Part shown: positions 1 through 6,903 of the stretch, one piece after another
Numbering within the stretch: position 1 is the first letter of the stretch
Layout: each line of letters begins with the position of its first letter
Translations under genes and position numbers: made by a program
NCBI GenBank assembly: GCA_910585735.1
Contig: CAJUEU010000008.1
Location: 1-11,608, forward strand
Reading direction: 5' to 3'
DNA: 11,608 nucleotides
Source of the DNA: an uncultured Oscillospiraceae bacterium
GTDB taxonomy: Bacteria > Bacillota > Clostridia > Oscillospirales > Oscillospiraceae
The notes under the pieces: model-generated
What the model saw: the letters and a program-made list of their open reading frames with translations, nothing else
Database searches by the model: none
What the model was told of the DNA's origin: nothing

Positions 1-1335
1 CGGGTGGAGTTCTTCGGGGACGAGATCGACCGCCTCAGCGAGATCAACGTGGTCACCGGGGAGGTGATCCGCCGGCTGGAGCACATCCCCATCTATCCCG
101 CCAGCCACTATATCACCCCCCGGGAGAAGATGGCCTCCGCCATCCAGGAGATCTACCGGGAGCTGGAGGAGCGGGTGGCTTTTTTTGAACAGAACAACAT
201 GCTGGTGGAAGCCCAGCGCATCAAGCAGCGGACCATGTACGATGTGGAGATGCTCCAGGAGCTGGGTTTCTGCTCGGGTATTGAGAACTATTCCCGGGTG
301 ATCTCGGGCCGGCCTGAGGGCTCGGCCCCCATGACCCTTATTGATTACTTCCCAAAAGATTTTCTCCTGTTTATTGACGAGAGCCACGTGACCCTGCCCC
401 AGGTCCATGCGATGTACAACGGAGACCGGGCACGAAAGAATACCCTGGTGGACTATGGTTTCCGCCTGCCCTGCGCCTTTGACAACCGGCCCTTGAAGTT
501 TGAAGAATTTGAACAGCGCCTCAATCAGGTCATCTATGTGTCGGCTACCCCGGCGGAATATGAGCGCAGCCGCTCCGGCCAGATCGTGGAACAGGTCATC
601 CGCCCCACCGGCCTGCTGGACCCCCGGGTGGAGGTCCGCCCGGTGGAGGGTCAGATCGACGACCTGCTGGGGGAGATCAACCAGCGGGCTGAAAAGGGGG
701 AGCGGGTGCTGGTCACCACCCTCACCAAAAAGATGGCGGAGGACCTTACCGCCTATCTCCGCAACGCCGGGGTGAAGGTTCAGTATATGCACCACGATGT
801 GGACACCATGGAGCGGCAGGAGATCATCCGGGACCTGCGGCTGGGAACCTATGATGTGCTGGTGGGAATCAACCTTCTGCGGGAGGGCCTGGACTTGCCC
901 GAGGTATCCCTGGTGGCCATCCTGGACGCCGACAAGGAGGGCTTCCTCCGCAGTGAGACTTCTCTTATCCAGACCATTGGCCGGGCGGCCCGAAACGCCG
1001 ACGGTCTGGTCATTATGTACGCCGATAAGATGACTCCTTCCATGATGGCATCCATTGGGGAGACCGAGCGGAGGAGGAAGAAGCAGGACGCCTATAATAA
1101 AGAAAAAGGTATCGTGCCTAAGACCATCATCAAGAGTGTTCGGGATGTGGTAAATCTGGCGGATCGGGAGGAAGAGGCCGCCAAGACGGTGCGCTTGAAG
1201 AACAATATGTCCAAGAAGGAGCTGGAGGCCGCCATCGCCAAGATGGAGAAGGAGATGAAGGAGGCCTCCAAGCGGCTGGAATTCGAGTACGCCGCCGTTT
1301 TGAGAGACCGTATTATAGAATTGAGAGGCAAGTAG
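1..1335 (+). CDS. uvrB: UvrABC system protein B, 5'-truncated by window edge
   Basis: UvrB is the DNA-damage verification subunit of nucleotide excision repair; it is loaded by UvrA and then recruits UvrC. The reading frame is open from base 1, so the GTG at base 4 is an internal Val and not the start. Numbering from the first visible codon, I see helicase motif II (DESH, about 126-129), the motif around VSATP (about 180-184), motif V (GINLLREGLDLPEV, from about 289) and motif VI (QTIGRAARN, from about 324). A C-terminal UVR domain (about 409-444, ending RDRIIELRGK) contacts UvrC and UvrA. By comparison with the roughly 670-residue family, about 210 N-terminal residues lie upstream, including Walker A and the beta-hairpin. 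The TAG stop sits inside the first palindromic unit at 1332. Nothing looks broken. Confidence 0.98.
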   Translation, partial: RVEFFGDEIDRLSEINVVTGEVIRRLEHIPIYPASHYITPREKMASAIQEIYRELEERVAFFEQNNMLVEAQRIKQRTMYDVEMLQELGFCSGIENYSRVISGRPEGSAPMTLIDYFPKDFLLFIDESHVTLPQVHAMYNGDRARKNTLVDYGFRLPCAFDNRPLKFEEFEQRLNQVIYVSATPAEYERSRSGQIVEQVIRPTGLLDPRVEVRPVEGQIDDLLGEINQRAEKGERVLVTTLTKKMAEDLTAYLRNAGVKVQYMHHDVDTMERQEIIRDLRLGTYDVLVGINLLREGLDLPEVSLVAILDADKEGFLRSETSLIQTIGRAARNADGLVIMYADKMTPSMMASIGETERRRKKQDAYNKEKGIVPKTIIKSVRDVVNLADREEEAAKTVRLKNNMSKKELEAAIAKMEKEMKEASKRLEFEYAAVLRDRIIELRGK

Positions 1336-1432
1336 GGGCGCACAGTGTGCGCCCGCCTCCACCGCAAACGTCCTCCGTAGGGGCCGGACACCGGCCGGCC
1401 CGGCTCCGTTAGGCGGGTCCCAAACCCGTCCG
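1332..1432. repeat. Array of three GC-rich palindromic (REP-like) units
   Basis: Three imperfect units follow each other in the uvrB-M28 gap. Unit A starts GTAGGGGC at 1332 and has a perfect 9-bp stem (GGGCGCACA 1336-1344, TGTGCGCCC 1346-1354) around a single base. Unit B starts GTAGGGGC at 1377 with stem GGGCCGG 1381-1387 and CCGGCCC 1395-1401. Unit C starts GTTAGGCGGG at 1408 with stem 1412-1418/1424-1430 including one G-U pair. A and B share both the opening GTAGGGGC and a trailing CCCG(C/G)CTCC; C is more diverged and ends CCCGTCCG. Stem bases differ between units but pairing is kept, which suggests selection or copying as a structured element. No T-tract follows, so these are not ordinary intrinsic terminators. 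My recollection is that hairpins opening with GTAGGGGC are scattered through Oscillospiraceae genomes; that cannot be confirmed here. Confidence 0.75.
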
Positions 1433-1451
1433 AATATCGAAAAGAGAGAAG

Positions 1452-2474
1452 ATGGTTTTCGTGACTTCCCAGTCCCAAAAGATTCTTTCTGACATGCAGG
1501 TCCGCAAATCCGCCAAAGAAAAGCGGGAATTCCGGGCCTGGCTCACAGCTGAGCTGAAGGCCGCCGGGTGGACCGTGGAGGAGGAGCACGGTTTTTTCGC
1601 CGGGCACAATGTCATCGCCGGGGACCCGGAGAAAGCGAGGATACTTTATACGGCCCATTACGACACCCAGGCGGTATTACCTTTTCCGAATTTTATCACC
1701 CCGCGGAATGTGGGACTCTATATCGCCTATCAGCTTCCCATCGTTTTGGGTTTCCTTGTTCTCATTGCCCTGGCGGAGGGCTTGACCATCTCGGCGTTTC
1801 GTGCGCTGGGAGCAAAAGAGCTCCTGCCCGTGGCGGCCCCTCTGGTGTCCATAGTGATATGCTTTCTTTTCGTTTGGTGGATGTTCTTTGGCAAGGCCAA
1901 CCGGCACACCGCCAACGACAACACCTCCGGGGTCATCACCCTGCTGGAGGTGGCCCTGACCCTACCCGCCGAGGACCGGGACAAGGTTTGCTTGGTGTTC
2001 TTTGACAACGAGGAGCGGGGCATGCTGGGCTCAGCCCACTTCGCCGGGAAACGGAAGCGGGTGAAAAGTGAGACCCTGGTGCTGAATTTTGACTGCGTGT
2101 CTGATGGGGATTCTATCCAGTTTTTCGCTACAAAAAAACTCCGGGCCGAGGAGACCACCCTCAAAACCCTGGAAAATGCCTTCAAAATCCCTGAAAATGG
2201 GGCAAAAACCGATGCAACCAAAGGGCAACTTCGTACAACTTTTGCCCCGGAGGAGGACCGAAGCAAGGAGGTGGAGGTCTGCCGACAGGGCGGCATCTAC
2301 CCCTCGGACAATGTCTCGTTCAAGCGTGCCTGCGGGATCTGCGCGCTGAAAAAGAAGGGGAAGCTCTACTACATGGACCGCATCCACACGGCCAAGGACA
2401 CCGTTTTCATGGAGGAGAACATCGAGCTGCTCCGGGCGGGCTGCCTGCGGCTGGCGAAAGGGCTTGAGGCTTGA
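1452..2474 (+). CDS. M28-family zinc metallopeptidase with inserted transmembrane hairpin
   Basis: This is a probable membrane-associated aminopeptidase-type hydrolase using two zinc ions; the substrate is unknown. The M28 ligand set is complete: H69 and D71 (TAHYD), bridging D156 (NDNTSG), catalytic E187 with ligand E188 (FFDNEE), D214 (LNFDCVSDGD) and H312 (DRIHTAKDT). Between the first and second motifs, residues about 87-147 form two strongly hydrophobic segments (about 88-117 and 124-146) that soluble M28 enzymes lack. There is no N-terminal signal peptide. The start is uncertain: ATG 1452 has only a purine-rich GAGAGAAG directly against it, while GTG 1461 lies 9 bases downstream of that stretch and would remove three residues. 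No promoter is evident in the gap, so read-through from uvrB is likely. Family assignment is firm, physiological role unknown. Confidence 0.88.
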   Translation: MVFVTSQSQKILSDMQVRKSAKEKREFRAWLTAELKAAGWTVEEEHGFFAGHNVIAGDPEKARILYTAHYDTQAVLPFPNFITPRNVGLYIAYQLPIVLGFLVLIALAEGLTISAFRALGAKELLPVAAPLVSIVICFLFVWWMFFGKANRHTANDNTSGVITLLEVALTLPAEDRDKVCLVFFDNEERGMLGSAHFAGKRKRVKSETLVLNFDCVSDGDSIQFFATKKLRAEETTLKTLENAFKIPENGAKTDATKGQLRTTFAPEEDRSKEVEVCRQGGIYPSDNVSFKRACGICALKKKGKLYYMDRIHTAKDTVFMEENIELLRAGCLRLAKGLEA

Positions 2475-2475
2475 C

Positions 2476-2961
2476 ATGGCAAAGCAGAAGGACGAAAAGA
2501 CCAACGTGATGCGGCTTTTGGAGCAGAAAGGGGTGAGCTACACCCCGCACACCTATCCCCATGAGGATGGAGCGGTGGATGGGGCCACGGTGGCCCGCAT
2601 GGTAGGGAAGGACCCGGCTCAGGTGTTCAAGACTTTGGTGGCCCGGGGAGCCTCCGGGGGCTATTACGTTTTTGATATTCCAGTGTGCGGGACTCTGGAC
2701 CTGAAAAAGGCGGCCCAGGCGGTGGGAGAGAAGTCGGTGGCCATGCTCCCTCAGAAGGAGCTTTTGCCCCTTACCGGCTACGTCCACGGGGGCTGTTCCC
2801 CTCTGGGGATGAAAAAGCAGTTTCCCACTGTGCTGGACGAGACCGCCCAGCTTTTTGACACCGTTCTGGTCTCCGCCGGGAAAATCGGCTTTCAGGTGGA
2901 GGTCAGTCCTGCTGCTCTGCTGGAGCTGAGTGGAGGAAGTATGGCGGACCTGACTGTGTAA
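2476..2961 (+). CDS. ybaK: YbaK/EbsC-type Cys-tRNA(Pro) deacylase
   Basis: YbaK-family proteins hydrolyse Cys-tRNA(Pro) made in error by prolyl-tRNA synthetase, and so act in trans as cytoplasmic translation proofreaders. The 161-residue product has the expected length and the family landmarks: the VFKTLV segment with the likely catalytic Lys at 52, the GYVHGGCSPLG loop (101-111), and the KQFPTVLDE segment (114-122). I chose ATG 2476 over the in-frame TTG 2464 because GAGG at 2466-2469 is spaced 6 bases from the ATG, and the extra four residues are not typical. Only one base separates it from the M28 stop, so the two are almost certainly co-transcribed and probably translationally coupled. 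Substrate specificity within the YbaK/ProX/PrdX superfamily is inferred from the motifs, not proven. Confidence 0.93.
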   Translation: MAKQKDEKTNVMRLLEQKGVSYTPHTYPHEDGAVDGATVARMVGKDPAQVFKTLVARGASGGYYVFDIPVCGTLDLKKAAQAVGEKSVAMLPQKELLPLTGYVHGGCSPLGMKKQFPTVLDETAQLFDTVLVSAGKIGFQVEVSPAALLELSGGSMADLTV

Positions 2962-2972
2962 GGAGGATAATT

Positions 2973-3365
2973 ATGAAATATGAATGGTTGGACAGCTATC
3001 TGCTTGCCAAGTCCGGCGCGGAGCACGACTATAAGGTCGAATGGGGCTGGGACCGCTATATGGTCCGAGGAAAACTCTTTGCTGCCACCATGGGGGCCCC
3101 TCAGGGGATGAAGGATGAGCAGTATAACGGCCACCCTCTGATGAACCTAAAATGTGACCCGGGCCGTTCTGAGCTGCTCCGGGCCGAGTTCCCGGACATT
3201 CTTCCTGGCTTTTACTGTGACAAAAAGACCTGGATCGCTGTGCGTCTGGATGGCGCACTTCCCGATGACCTTGTGAAAGAGCTCTGCGATGACTCTTACC
3301 GCCTCATCGTGGAGAAGCTGCCCAAGTATGTACAGAAGGAGATTTTGGACGAAAAACAAGGATAA
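2973..3365 (+). CDS. MmcQ/YjbR-family protein (DUF419)
   Basis: This is a small 130-residue protein of the MmcQ/YjbR family, which has a CyaY-like alpha/beta fold and is often annotated as DNA-binding without a proven role. Family features seen here are GAEHDYKVEWGWDRYMV (about 16-32), NLKCDPGRSELLR (about 58-70), PGFYCDKKTWIAVRLDG (about 78-94) and LPDDLVKELCDDSYRLIVEKLPK near the C-terminus. The start ATG is well supported: AGGAGG at 2961-2966 overlaps the last base of the ybaK stop and lies 6 bases upstream. It is the last gene of the run that starts with uvrB. No clear terminator follows before the uvrA promoter. The family call is confident, but I would not assign a biochemical function. 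Confidence 0.88.
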   Translation: MKYEWLDSYLLAKSGAEHDYKVEWGWDRYMVRGKLFAATMGAPQGMKDEQYNGHPLMNLKCDPGRSELLRAEFPDILPGFYCDKKTWIAVRLDGALPDDLVKELCDDSYRLIVEKLPKYVQKEILDEKQG

Positions 3366-3383
3366 AATAAGTAAAATTTCCTA

Positions 3384-3412
3384 TTGACATTAAAAATTTA
3401 TTCCACTATGCT
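3384..3412 (+). promoter_or_regulatory. Sigma-A-type promoter of uvrA
   Basis: A perfect -35 TTGACA (3384-3389) is separated by exactly 17 bases from TATGCT (3407-3412, 4 of 6 matches to TATAAT). The region just upstream is AT-rich and could act as an UP element. Transcription would begin near 3419, leaving a leader of about 40 bases with AAAGGAG at 3443-3449, nine bases before the uvrA ATG. I found no Bacillus-type LexA site (GAAC-N4-GTTC) here, so damage induction of uvrA is not supported by the visible sequence. Confidence 0.82.
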
Positions 3413-3458
3413 TTGATTCGATTCTGAAAACGGAAGAAACACAAAGGAGAACGTACCC

Positions 3459-6287
3459 ATGCAGGATACCATTGCCATTAAGGGCGCACGGACCAACAAT
3501 TTGAAAAATGTCAGCGTGGAGATCCCCCGGGATAAGCTGGTGGTGCTCACGGGCGTTTCCGGCTCAGGAAAATCCTCTCTGGCTTTTGATACCATTTACG
3601 CCGAGGGACAGCGGCGGTATGTGGAGTCCCTCTCTTCCTATGCCCGTATGTTCCTGGGGCAGATGGAGAAGCCCGACGTGGACTCTATCGACGGCCTTTC
3701 TCCCGCCATTTCCATTGATCAGAAGACCACCTCCAAGAACCCCCGTTCCACTGTGGGAACGGTGACTGAGATCTACGATTATCTTCGGCTTCTTTGGGCA
3801 CGGGTGGGCACACCTCACTGTCCCAACTGTGGAAAGGAGATCCAGCAGCAGACCATCGACCAGATCATTGACCAGGTGATCCGTCTGCCTGAGGCCACCC
3901 GGATCCAAATCATGGCCCCGGTCATCCGGGGCAAGAAGGGCGAGCACGCCAAGATCTTCGAGGACGCCCGGAAGTCGGGCTATGTGCGGGTGAGGGTGGA
4001 CGGTTCTCTCTATGACCTTTCCGAGGAGATCAAGCTGGATAAGAACAAAAAGCACAACATTGAGGTGGTGGTGGACCGGCTGGTGATCCGGGAGGATATT
4101 GTCCAGCGGCTCACCGATAGCGTAGAGGTGGCCTCCGGCCTGGCGGGCGGCCTGGTCACCATCAACATTGTGGGGGAGGACCGGGACATCACCTTTTCCC
4201 AGAATTACGCCTGTGAGGACTGCGGTATCTCCATCGAGGAGCTGGCCCCCCGGATGTTCTCCTTCAACAATCCCTTCGGTGCCTGCCCTACCTGTTCCGG
4301 CCTGGGGGTCCAGCTCAAGGTGGACCCCGACCTCATCATTCCCAACAAGGAGATGTCCATTCTGGATGGGGCCATCGTGGCCTCGGGCTGGAGCAACATC
4401 AAGGGGGATTCCATTTCCCGGATGTATTTTGACGCGCTGGCGAAAAAGTATAGCTTTAAGCTCAATGTGCCGGTGAAGGAGCTTCCCCAGGAGGTCATGG
4501 ATGTGATCCTCTATGGCACCAAGGGGGAGAAGCTGAAGCTCACCTACGACCGGGCCAACGGCCAGGGTACTTTGATGCAGCCTTTTGAGGGCATCTGCAA
4601 CAATCTGGAGCGCCGTTACCGTGAGACCCAGTCCGAGGGGATGCGCCGGGAGCTGGAGGAGTGCATGTCAGAATGCCCCTGCCCCGACTGTCGTGGTAAA
4701 CGGCTCCGCCGGGAGTCCCTGGCGGTGACCGTGGGAGGGCTGGACATTGACACATACTGCCACAAGGCGGTGACCGAGGCCCTGGACTTTATGGAGAAGC
4801 TGGTGCTCTCGGAACAGAAGACCATGATCGCCGGACAGATCGTGAAAGAGATCAAGACCCGGCTCAACTTTCTGCAGTCGGTTGGTCTGGAATACCTGAC
4901 CCTCAGCCGTTCCGCGGGGACCCTGTCCGGCGGCGAGAGCCAGCGTATCCGGCTGGCCACCCAGATCGGCTCCTCCCTCATGGGCGTGCTCTATATTCTG
5001 GACGAGCCCTCCATCGGCCTCCACCAGCGGGACAACGACAAGCTGCTGGAGACCCTGAAACGGTTGCGGGACATCGGCAACACCCTTTTGGTGGTAGAGC
5101 ACGACGAGGACACCATGCGGGCCGCCGACTATATCGTGGACGTGGGCCCCGGGGCGGGGGTCCACGGCGGACAGATCATCGCCCAGGGCACTGCCCAGGA
5201 GATCATGAACGATCCCAGCTCCCTGACGGGGGCATATCTGTCCGGCGCCCTGAAGATCCCGGTGCCCAAGACCCGGCGACAGGGGAATGGAAAGTTCCTC
5301 ACTGTTCGGGGGGCGGCGGAAAACAACCTGCGGGAAGTGGATGTGTCTATTCCTCTGGGCACGTTCACCTGCGTCACCGGCGTCAGTGGTTCGGGCAAAT
5401 CCTCTTTGGTGAACGAGATCCTCTATAAGAAGCTTGCGGCTGACCTGAACCGGGCCAAGACCCGGGCGGGGAAGCACAAGTCCATGGAGGGGGAGGAGTT
5501 TCTGGACAAGGTCATTGCCATCGACCAGTCTCCCATTGGCCGGACCCCCCGCTCCAACCCCGCCACCTACACCGGGCTCTTCAACGACATTCGGGAGCTG
5601 TTTGCCTCCACCCCTGACGCGAAGGCCCGGGGTTACAGCGCCGGACGGTTCTCTTTCAATATCCGGGGCGGCCGGTGTGAGGCCTGCTCAGGCGACGGCC
5701 TTTTGAAGATCGAGATGCACTTTTTGCCCGACATCTATGTGCCCTGCGATGTGTGCCACGGCAAGCGGTACAATCGGGAGACCCTGGAGGTACGGTATAA
5801 GGGCAAAAATATTTATGAGGTTTTGGAGATGACGGTGGACGAGGCTCTGCCCTTCTTTGAGAATCTGCCCAAGATCTATAATAAACTGCTGACCCTCTCG
5901 CAGGTGGGACTTTCCTATATTAAGCTGGGCCAGCCCTCCACTGAGTTGTCCGGCGGCGAGGCCCAGCGGGTGAAGCTGGCTACCGAGTTGGCCAAGATGT
6001 CCACCGGCCGAACCATCTATATTCTGGACGAGCCCACTACCGGCCTGCACAGCTATGACGTCCACAAGCTCATTGACGTTCTCAACCAGTTGGTGGAGAA
6101 GGGGAATACGGTGGTGGTCATTGAGCACAACCTGGATGTGATCAAGACGGCCGACCATATCATTGATCTGGGGCCCGAGGGGGGCGACCGGGGTGGTACC
6201 ATCGTCTGCACGGGGACGCCGGAGGAGGTGGCGGCCTGCAAGGGCAGCTACACGGGCAAATATCTGAAGAAGATGCTGGAGAAATAA
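3459..6287 (+). CDS. uvrA: UvrABC system protein A (excinuclease ATPase)
   Basis: UvrA is the damage-sensing dimeric ATPase that scans DNA and loads UvrB. The 942-residue protein is full length for the family. It has two ABC modules. Module 1 has Walker A GVSGSGKSS (32-40), interrupted by UvrB-binding and DNA-contacting insertions, then signature LSGGESQ (489-495) and Walker B LDEPS with D515/E516. Module 2 has Walker A GVSGSGKSS (641-649), signature LSGGEAQ (830-836) and D857/E858. Zinc sites are intact: C252, C255, C276, C279 in the first and C740, C743, C763, C766 in the second. An extra CxxC at 121/124 occurs in some Bacillota UvrA proteins. AAAGGAG nine bases upstream supports the start. 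It lies about 2.1 kb downstream of uvrB rather than directly adjacent, and has its own promoter. Confidence 0.99.
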   Translation: MQDTIAIKGARTNNLKNVSVEIPRDKLVVLTGVSGSGKSSLAFDTIYAEGQRRYVESLSSYARMFLGQMEKPDVDSIDGLSPAISIDQKTTSKNPRSTVGTVTEIYDYLRLLWARVGTPHCPNCGKEIQQQTIDQIIDQVIRLPEATRIQIMAPVIRGKKGEHAKIFEDARKSGYVRVRVDGSLYDLSEEIKLDKNKKHNIEVVVDRLVIREDIVQRLTDSVEVASGLAGGLVTINIVGEDRDITFSQNYACEDCGISIEELAPRMFSFNNPFGACPTCSGLGVQLKVDPDLIIPNKEMSILDGAIVASGWSNIKGDSISRMYFDALAKKYSFKLNVPVKELPQEVMDVILYGTKGEKLKLTYDRANGQGTLMQPFEGICNNLERRYRETQSEGMRRELEECMSECPCPDCRGKRLRRESLAVTVGGLDIDTYCHKAVTEALDFMEKLVLSEQKTMIAGQIVKEIKTRLNFLQSVGLEYLTLSRSAGTLSGGESQRIRLATQIGSSLMGVLYILDEPSIGLHQRDNDKLLETLKRLRDIGNTLLVVEHDEDTMRAADYIVDVGPGAGVHGGQIIAQGTAQEIMNDPSSLTGAYLSGALKIPVPKTRRQGNGKFLTVRGAAENNLREVDVSIPLGTFTCVTGVSGSGKSSLVNEILYKKLAADLNRAKTRAGKHKSMEGEEFLDKVIAIDQSPIGRTPRSNPATYTGLFNDIRELFASTPDAKARGYSAGRFSFNIRGGRCEACSGDGLLKIEMHFLPDIYVPCDVCHGKRYNRETLEVRYKGKNIYEVLEMTVDEALPFFENLPKIYNKLLTLSQVGLSYIKLGQPSTELSGGEAQRVKLATELAKMSTGRTIYILDEPTTGLHSYDVHKLIDVLNQLVEKGNTVVVIEHNLDVIKTADHIIDLGPEGGDRGGTIVCTGTPEEVAACKGSYTGKYLKKMLEK

Positions 6288-6305
6288 GGGGATCTTATCA
6301 AAAGC

Positions 6306-6314
6306 TTATACACA
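6306..6314 (+). promoter_or_regulatory. DnaA-box-like 9-mer TTATACACA
   Basis: TTATACACA matches the DnaA R-box consensus TTATNCACA at every specified position and overlaps the proposed -35 of the downstream promoter (6309-6314). It is a single copy with no second convincing box nearby, so it does not indicate a replication origin. It could be a DnaA-responsive control site or a chance match in an AT-rich gap. Confidence 0.3.
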
Positions 6315-6337
6315 GCGATCCTTTTCTGTGTTACAAT
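6309..6337 (+). promoter_or_regulatory. Promoter for the COG2426-type membrane protein
   Basis: An extended -10 element is present: TG at 6329-6330, one base, then TACAAT (6332-6337, 5 of 6 matches). A weak -35 TACACA (6309-6314, 4 of 6) is spaced 17 bases upstream. Transcription would begin near 6344, giving a leader of under 30 bases that contains the ribosome binding site. It probably serves the membrane protein, the 118-residue gene and recD2 together, since no other promoter is evident among them. Confidence 0.6.
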
Positions 6338-6356
6338 GAACGCACTGATTTTTGAG

Positions 6357-6364
6357 AGGAGAGG
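6357..6364 (+). promoter_or_regulatory. Ribosome binding site fixing a TTG start
   Basis: AGGAGAGG lies six bases before TTG 6371. No ATG with comparable spacing exists, and the next in-frame ATG (codon 19) falls inside the first membrane segment. This decides the non-ATG start of the membrane protein gene. Confidence 0.75.
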
Positions 6365-6370
6365 CGGCCC

Positions 6371-6856
6371 TTGGAATTGCTGACTTGGTTGCAAACCACA
6401 AACGCCGGAGAATTTCTGCTTACCATGCTGGTAAGCATGGTGCCGGTCATTGAGCTGCGGGGCGGCTTGCCTTTTGGCGTGGCCCTGGGTCTTCCGCCCT
6501 GGGAGGCTCTGCTGGCTGGCATCCTGGGCAACCTGATCCCTCTGCCCTTTATTGTGGTTTATATCCGCCGGATCTTCAAGTGGATGCGCCGCCACATGCC
6601 CCGGCTGGACGGGGTGGTGGACTCTCTGGAGCGAAAAGCCCATTTAAAAGGCTCCAAGGTCACCAAATACCAGTATCTGGGCTTGATGATTTTTGTAGCC
6701 ATCCCACTGCCGGGGACGGGAGGATGGACGGGAGCGCTGGCGGCCGCATTTTTGGATATGCCTTTGCGGAAGGCTTTTCCCTCCATGGCTGCCGGAGTCT
6801 GCATCGCCGGAGCCATCGTATTCTGTATCACCTATGGTGTGACTGCTATGTTTTGA
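6371..6856 (+). CDS. COG2426 / 'small multidrug export' family membrane protein
   Basis: This is a 161-residue integral membrane protein of the COG2426 family (Pfam Sm_multidrug_ex). The export function in that name is weakly supported. The two family hallmarks are present: PVIELRGGLPFG (25-36) and IPLPGTGGWTGAL (111-123), which look like paired polar, Gly/Pro-rich re-entrant segments. Hydrophobic stretches lie at about 14-40, 44-66, 101-127 and 136-158, with a basic cytoplasmic-looking loop (KWMRRHMPRLD, about 70-80) between the halves. The gene starts at TTG 6371. Its first codons contain two overlapping inverted repeats (6419-6441). It has its own promoter, and the next gene begins about 47 bases downstream. 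Family call is good, transport substrate unknown. Confidence 0.85.
   Translation: MELLTWLQTTNAGEFLLTMLVSMVPVIELRGGLPFGVALGLPPWEALLAGILGNLIPLPFIVVYIRRIFKWMRRHMPRLDGVVDSLERKAHLKGSKVTKYQYLGLMIFVAIPLPGTGGWTGALAAAFLDMPLRKAFPSMAAGVCIAGAIVFCITYGVTAMF
6419..6441 (+). repeat. Two overlapping, mutually exclusive inverted repeats in early coding sequence
   Basis: CTTACC (6419-6424) can pair with GGTAAG (6430-6435). Alternatively ACCATGCT (6422-6429) can pair with AGCATGGT (6434-6441) across a four-base loop. The arms share bases, so only one hairpin can form at a time. The site is about 50 bases into the membrane protein gene (codons 17-24). The pairing is directly visible; a regulatory role is speculative. 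Confidence 0.45.
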
Positions 6857-6891
6857 GTGACCCTTTGCCCGCTTTTTCCATAGAATGGGCA

Positions 6892-6899
6892 GAGGTGAT
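6892..6899 (+). promoter_or_regulatory. Ribosome binding site choosing ATG 6904
   Basis: The stretch GAGGTGAT is an 8-base match to the complement of the 16S rRNA tail. It overlaps the upstream in-frame ATG 6898 and is well spaced for ATG 6904, so the later ATG is the more likely start, removing two residues. Confidence 0.6.
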
Positions 6900-6903
6900 G
6901 GAA

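Noticed and set aside
1332..1432. Palindromic units considered as a CRISPR array
   Set aside because: Unit sequences are not identical, spacing is irregular (45 then 31 bases), and there are no unique spacers of even length or cas genes.
3743..3762. 7-bp inverted repeat (CCGTTCC / GGAACGG) within uvrA
   Set aside because: Short stem deep in a highly conserved coding region; expected by chance in sequence of this length.
6286..6325. Possible intrinsic terminator after uvrA (AAGGGGATC pairing with GATCCTTTT)
   Set aside because: The stem needs two G-U pairs, the loop is 22 bases and includes the next promoter's -35, and only four T residues are present.
6580..6903. Upstream extension of the 118-residue gene's reading frame
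   Set aside because: The extension lies mostly within the COG2426-type gene, reads as low-complexity shadow sequence, and a good ribosome binding site supports ATG 6904.
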